Below, in pieces: positions 34,090 through 36,902 of a stretch of 36,902 bases of DNA. Position 1 is the stretch's first letter. Each line of letters begins with the position of its first letter. Below the pieces are notes generated by a model. That model was not told where the DNA came from, ran no database searches, and was given only the letters and a program-made list of their open reading frames with translations. The translations under genes were made by a program, and so were the position numbers. The DNA is taken from assembly GCA_025965635.1 (NCBI GenBank), contig JAOPWO010000047.1, positions 1 through 36,902 on the forward strand. The letters run 5' to 3'. The stretch is from Modestobacter sp. GTDB lineage: Bacteria > Actinomycetota > Actinomycetes > Mycobacteriales > Geodermatophilaceae.

Positions 34090-34400
34090 CCGCCGGCCGG
34101 GGGGACCGCCGGCGCTGTCACCCATGACGGTGGTCCGCGCCGGATCGATGCCCCGCTCGCCGGCGTGCTCGGCCAGCCGACCCAGCGCGGCGTAGCGGAC
34201 CGAGCGCGCCACCGGGGGGTCGCAGCGTTCCGGGCTGCCCAGGATCGTCCCGCCGCCGTGCAGGTGCAGGACCGCCGTCCCGGGCGTACCACCGCAGCAC
34301 GAGCGTCGCGCCGTCCGCCGTCGTCCCCTCGTGCTGCGTCCGCGCGACGTCGGCCGGAGCGCAGCCCCTCTCGGTGGCTGACCGCGCCGGACAAGCGCAG
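34090..34400 (-). pseudogene. Alpha/beta hydrolase (esterase/lipase), degenerate
   Basis: On the - strand, TTADGATLVLRWYARDGG is followed after a frameshift by TAVLHLHGGGTILGSPERCD, containing the HGGG oxyanion motif. The text then jumps to YAALGRLAEHAGERGIDPAR and VMGDSAGG, the nucleophile elbow with its Ser. Between CDP and YAAL the usual stretch of some 35-40 residues is missing, and the part after GDSAGG with Asp and His of the triad is lost. The catalytic pieces left identify a hormone-sensitive-lipase-type esterase that can no longer work. Confidence 0.7.
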
Positions 34401-34470
34401 CATCGGGTCACGAACGGTCCCCCCGACGCGGCTCCCGGTGCGTCGACGACAGAGAGAAGGCGCTGCCGCC

Positions 34471-35652
34471 ATGACCTCCGACCTGCTGCTGCCGGCCGAC
34501 TTCTTCGGCTACGAGTCCCTGCTGCCCGAGCCCGAGCAGAAGGACCTGCTCGCGCTACGGGAGTTCCTGGTGGCCGAGGTCAAGCCGCGGGTCAACGCCG
34601 CCTGGGCGGCAGCGGAGTTCCCGATGGACCTCATCCCGCGCTTCGCCGAGGCCGACATCGTGGGCCGTCCCTACGACTGGGACGGCCGCCCGCGCGCCTC
34701 CCGGTTGTTCACCGGCTTCCAGGCGATGGAACTGGCCCGGGTCGACCCGTCGATCTCCACCTTCTTCGGCGTGCACAGCGGCCTGGCGATGGGCTCGGTC
34801 TACGTCCTCGGCTCGGAGGAGCAGCGGCAGCGGTGGCTTCCATCGATGCTGCGGCTGGACACGATCGGCGCCTTCGGCCTGACCGAGCCCGAGGGCGGCT
34901 CGGACGTCGCCCGGGGCATGCGCACGACCGCCCGCCGGGACGGCGATGGCTGGGTGCTCAACGGCGCCAAGCGCTGGATCGGCAACGGCACGTTCGCCGA
35001 CGTCGTGGTGGTGTTCGCCCGCGACGTCGATGACGACCAGGTCAAGACCTTCCTGGTCGAGAAGGGCACCCCGGGGTACACGGCCACCAAGATCGAGGAC
35101 AAGTTCGCGCTGCGGACGGTGCAGAACGCGGACCTGACCTTCACCGACTGCCGCATCCCCGCGCAGAACAAGCTCGAGGGCGGCAACTCGTTCAAGGACG
35201 TCAACAAGGTGCTCAAGGTGACCCGCGGGGGAGTGGCCTGGGGTGGCGTCGGCTGTCAGCTGGGCGCCTACGAGGTGGCGCTGGCCTACGCCAAGGAACG
35301 GGTGCAGTTCGGCAAGCCGATCGGCGGCTTCCAGCTGATCCAGGAACTGCTGGCGCAGATGCTCGGCAACGTCACCGCCAGCATGGGCATGACCGTCCGG
35401 TTGTCCCAGCTGCAGGAGGAGGACGCGCTCCGCGACGACCAGGCGTCGCTCACCAAGAGCTACGTGACCACCCGCGGCCGGGAGACCGTCGCCTGGGCCC
35501 GCGAGATCGTCGGCGGGAACGGCATCGTGCTCGACCACGACGTCATCCGGTTCTTCAACGACGCCGAGGCGCTGTACTCCTACGAGGGCACCCGGCAGAT
35601 GAACACCCTCATCGTCGGCCGCTCCATCACCGGGCTGAGCGCCTTCGTGTGA
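34471..35652 (+). CDS. Acyl-CoA dehydrogenase (glutaryl-CoA dehydrogenase-like)
   Basis: This 393-residue flavoenzyme has the family signature GLTEPEGGSD at 136-145, WVLNGAKRWIGNG at 161-173 and the putative catalytic Glu372 in YSYEGTRQM, the position used by glutaryl-CoA dehydrogenase. It would oxidise an acyl-CoA with transfer of electrons to ETF, and a decarboxylating step is possible if it is a true glutaryl-CoA dehydrogenase. ATG 34471 follows AGAGAAGG at about 11 bases. It stands alone on its strand between pseudogenes and the response-regulator gene, and a hairpin follows about 80 bases after the stop. Confidence 0.93.
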   Translation: MTSDLLLPADFFGYESLLPEPEQKDLLALREFLVAEVKPRVNAAWAAAEFPMDLIPRFAEADIVGRPYDWDGRPRASRLFTGFQAMELARVDPSISTFFGVHSGLAMGSVYVLGSEEQRQRWLPSMLRLDTIGAFGLTEPEGGSDVARGMRTTARRDGDGWVLNGAKRWIGNGTFADVVVVFARDVDDDQVKTFLVEKGTPGYTATKIEDKFALRTVQNADLTFTDCRIPAQNKLEGGNSFKDVNKVLKVTRGGVAWGGVGCQLGAYEVALAYAKERVQFGKPIGGFQLIQELLAQMLGNVTASMGMTVRLSQLQEEDALRDDQASLTKSYVTTRGRETVAWAREIVGGNGIVLDHDVIRFFNDAEALYSYEGTRQMNTLIVGRSITGLSAFV

Positions 35653-35732
35653 GGAGGACCGTCGTCCCCACCCTTCACGAGCTCAGCGGGGCCCGGGACG
35701 GAGCCGGGACCGGCGTGTCACCCGTACGGGGG

Positions 35733-35751
35733 ACCCCCCGTGGCGGGGGGT
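35733..35751 (+). terminator. Hairpin after the acyl-CoA dehydrogenase gene
   Basis: ACCCCCC (35733-35739) and GGGGGGT (35745-35751) form a perfect 7-bp all-GC stem with a five-base loop, preceded by the palindrome CCCGTACGGG (35721-35730). There is no long T run. It is a plausible terminator between the dehydrogenase and the response-regulator gene. Confidence 0.45.
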
Positions 35752-35829
35752 GCAGTTGCGCCTCCACGGTGACGACAACGTCCCCATGACGCCCGCCGGC
35801 GTCGGACGTCGTCCCGTGGAGGAGGAGCC

Positions 35830-36534
35830 GTGCCGGGCCAGTCCGTGCTCGTGGTGGAGGACACCGACGAGATCCGTGAACTGGTGGTGACCGTGCTGCG
35901 CCGCGCCGGGATGGACGTCCGCGAGGCCGCCACCGGAGCCGCCTGTCTCGAAGAGGTCCGCCGGGACGCCCCCGACGTCGTCGTCCTCGACCTCGGGCTC
36001 CCCGACGCCGACGGCACCGAGGTGTGCCGCCAGCTGCGCGCGGAGACCGACTGCTACGTCCTCATGCTCACCGCCCGCGCCGAGGAGGTCGACCTGCTCA
36101 TCGGGCTGGCCGTCGGTGCGGACGGGTACATGGCCAAGCCCTTCTCCCCGCGCGAGCTCGTCGCCCGGGTGCAGACCATGCTCCGCCGGCCGCGCACCCC
36201 CTCGGTGCCGGCCGCGCCGGCGCTGGCCGAGGAGACCGCCCGCCGGCTCGCCGAGCTCGAGGTCGACCCCGACAGCCGCGAGGTGCGCGTCGACGGCGCC
36301 CCGGTCGACCTGACCCGCACCGAGTTCGACCTGCTGGCCGCCCTCTTCTCCCGGCCCGGCCGGGTGCTGCAGCGCGAGACGCTGCTGCGCGAGGTCTGGC
36401 AGACCGACTGGGAGGGCAACCTCCGACTGGTCGAGGCGCACATGTCCAACCTGCGCCGCAAGCTCACCGCGGCCGGGATGCACTCTCCGCAGATCCGCAC
36501 CGTCCGCGGGGTGGGCTACCGCCTGGTCGCCTGA
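35830..36534 (+). CDS. OmpR-family response regulator
   Basis: This 234-residue two-component regulator starts at GTG 35830 behind a strong GGAGGAG. The receiver domain (about 5-115) has the acidic pair Glu10/Asp11, the phospho-acceptor Asp54 in VLDLGLPDADG, Thr81 in LMLTAR and Lys103 in AKPFSP. The winged-helix DNA-binding domain (about 140-232) ends with HSPQIRTVRGVGYRLVA. It would activate or repress promoters when phosphorylated. No histidine kinase follows, since a strong hairpin ends the unit, so the partner kinase is encoded elsewhere. Confidence 0.95.
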   Translation: MPGQSVLVVEDTDEIRELVVTVLRRAGMDVREAATGAACLEEVRRDAPDVVVLDLGLPDADGTEVCRQLRAETDCYVLMLTARAEEVDLLIGLAVGADGYMAKPFSPRELVARVQTMLRRPRTPSVPAAPALAEETARRLAELEVDPDSREVRVDGAPVDLTRTEFDLLAALFSRPGRVLQRETLLREVWQTDWEGNLRLVEAHMSNLRRKLTAAGMHSPQIRTVRGVGYRLVA

Positions 36535-36560
36535 GCGGCGTCCCCGCCCCTGCAACGCCC

Positions 36561-36591
36561 AGCGCCCGCTCCGGTCGCCGGAGCGGGCGCT
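36561..36591 (+). terminator. Strong hairpin after the response-regulator gene
   Basis: AGCGCCCGCTCCGG (36561-36574) and CCGGAGCGGGCGCT (36578-36591) form a perfect 14-bp stem with a three-base TCG loop, 27 bases past the stop. It lacks a T tract, as is common for terminators in high-GC actinobacteria, and could serve both strands. Confidence 0.7.
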
Positions 36592-36643
36592 CGGGCACCT
36601 CGGTCGTGCCCGGATCAGCCGACCCGGGCCATCGGACGGGCGA

Positions 36644-36801
36644 TCAGCACGTGATGACCCCTGACTCCGCGGACCCGGCGGTCCACCCGTAGCCGGTCAG
36701 CGCGGCCCGGTCGCTGCTGGCCGCGCCGGCCGGCGCGGTGAGGCCCAGCACCACGGCCGCGGTCGCGAGGGTCGCACGAGGGCGTGGCGGAGGCGGGTCA
36801 T
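36644..36801 (-). pseudogene. Small secreted protein with a frameshift in the signal peptide
   Basis: ATG 36801 opens MTRLRHALV, then the frame breaks. In the neighbouring frame ATLATAAVVLGLTAPAGAAS continues as a textbook signal-peptide core and cleavage site, followed by a short tail ending VITC at TGA 36644. Without the shift this would be a secreted peptide of about 50 residues. The original frame would give an unrelated 34-residue Arg/Pro-rich peptide. The ATG overlaps the stop of the upstream gene by ATGA, which supports a real coupled gene and suggests a recent one- or two-base change or a read error. Confidence 0.55.
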
Positions 36802-36902
36802 CGTCGGGTCTCGGTGTCCTGGTCGTCGGTGCGGGTGCGGGTGGGGGTCCAGATGGAGAGGAGGAGCCAGCCGGCGAGGAGGGTGGGGGCGCCGTAGACG
36901 AG
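36798..36902 (-). CDS. C-terminus of an unidentified membrane protein (cut by the window edge)
   Basis: The last 34 residues of a - strand gene are visible: a hydrophobic YGAPTLLAGWLLLSIW segment followed by a polar, acidic-basic tail ending ETRR. The 5' part lies outside the window. The layout fits the last helix and cytoplasmic tail of a transporter or small membrane protein, but no family is recognisable. It overlaps the following small secreted-protein gene by four bases. Confidence 0.6.
   Translation of the reverse strand, partial: LVYGAPTLLAGWLLLSIWTPTRTRTDDQDTETRR

Overview
The window reads as a high-GC actinobacterial chromosome. The family mix (several GAF-ANTAR proteins, an RsbU-type phosphatase, a lone STAS protein, an OmpR-type regulator, GTG and TTG starts, long antisense open frames) resembles Geodermatophilaceae such as Blastococcus, Geodermatophilus or Modestobacter. 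That placement is inference from recalled families. I see no rRNA, tRNA or CRISPR array.

Left part (about 0.9-17.1 kb): a catabolic island of visibly lower GC than the rest, bounded and interrupted by decayed IS3- and ISL3-type transposase remnants. On the + strand, behind a TTGACG promoter, lie an Fe3+/polyamine-type ABC importer (ATPase, fused two-domain permease, lipoprotein binding protein), a LigJ-like amidohydrolase, a LigB-like class III extradiol dioxygenase, a VanB-type ferredoxin reductase and a frameshifted RraA/LigK-type aldolase pseudogene. Together these look like the lower part of a protocatechuate/gallate 4,5-cleavage pathway whose aldolase has decayed. Converging on it, on the - strand behind a TTGAC-17-TAnnnT promoter, is an operon of a second paralogous binding lipoprotein, a bicupin protein, an EutA-like ATPase with a histidine-rich N-terminus, and a second bicupin protein. 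There is no ethanolamine ammonia-lyase in the window. The orphan EutA flanked by two bicupins and served by an iron-type transporter family is the most novel element here.

Middle part (17.2-28.8 kb): host-like DNA dominated by stress and light/redox-type signalling: an RsbU-like PP2C phosphatase, a small conserved hypothetical protein, four GAF/ANTAR-type proteins (one frameshifted) and a STAS antagonist. A complete three-subunit molybdenum hydroxylase operon (2Fe-2S, FAD, Mo subunits; PaoABC/YagTSR type) sits in the middle of them.

Right part (28.8-36.9 kb): an APC-family permease, a DUF2786 protein, PurT, an acyl-CoA dehydrogenase of glutaryl-CoA dehydrogenase type, an OmpR-family response regulator followed by a strong hairpin, and a truncated membrane-protein gene at the edge.

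A recurring theme of the middle and right parts is gene decay. Remnants of a DUF326 copper-binding protein, a TPP enzyme, an Orn/Lys/Arg decarboxylase, a PEP-mutase/isocitrate-lyase family protein, an alpha/beta hydrolase and a DUF1330 protein all keep good local similarity but have lost large pieces or shifted frame. Whether this is real genome erosion or assembly damage cannot be decided from the sequence alone.
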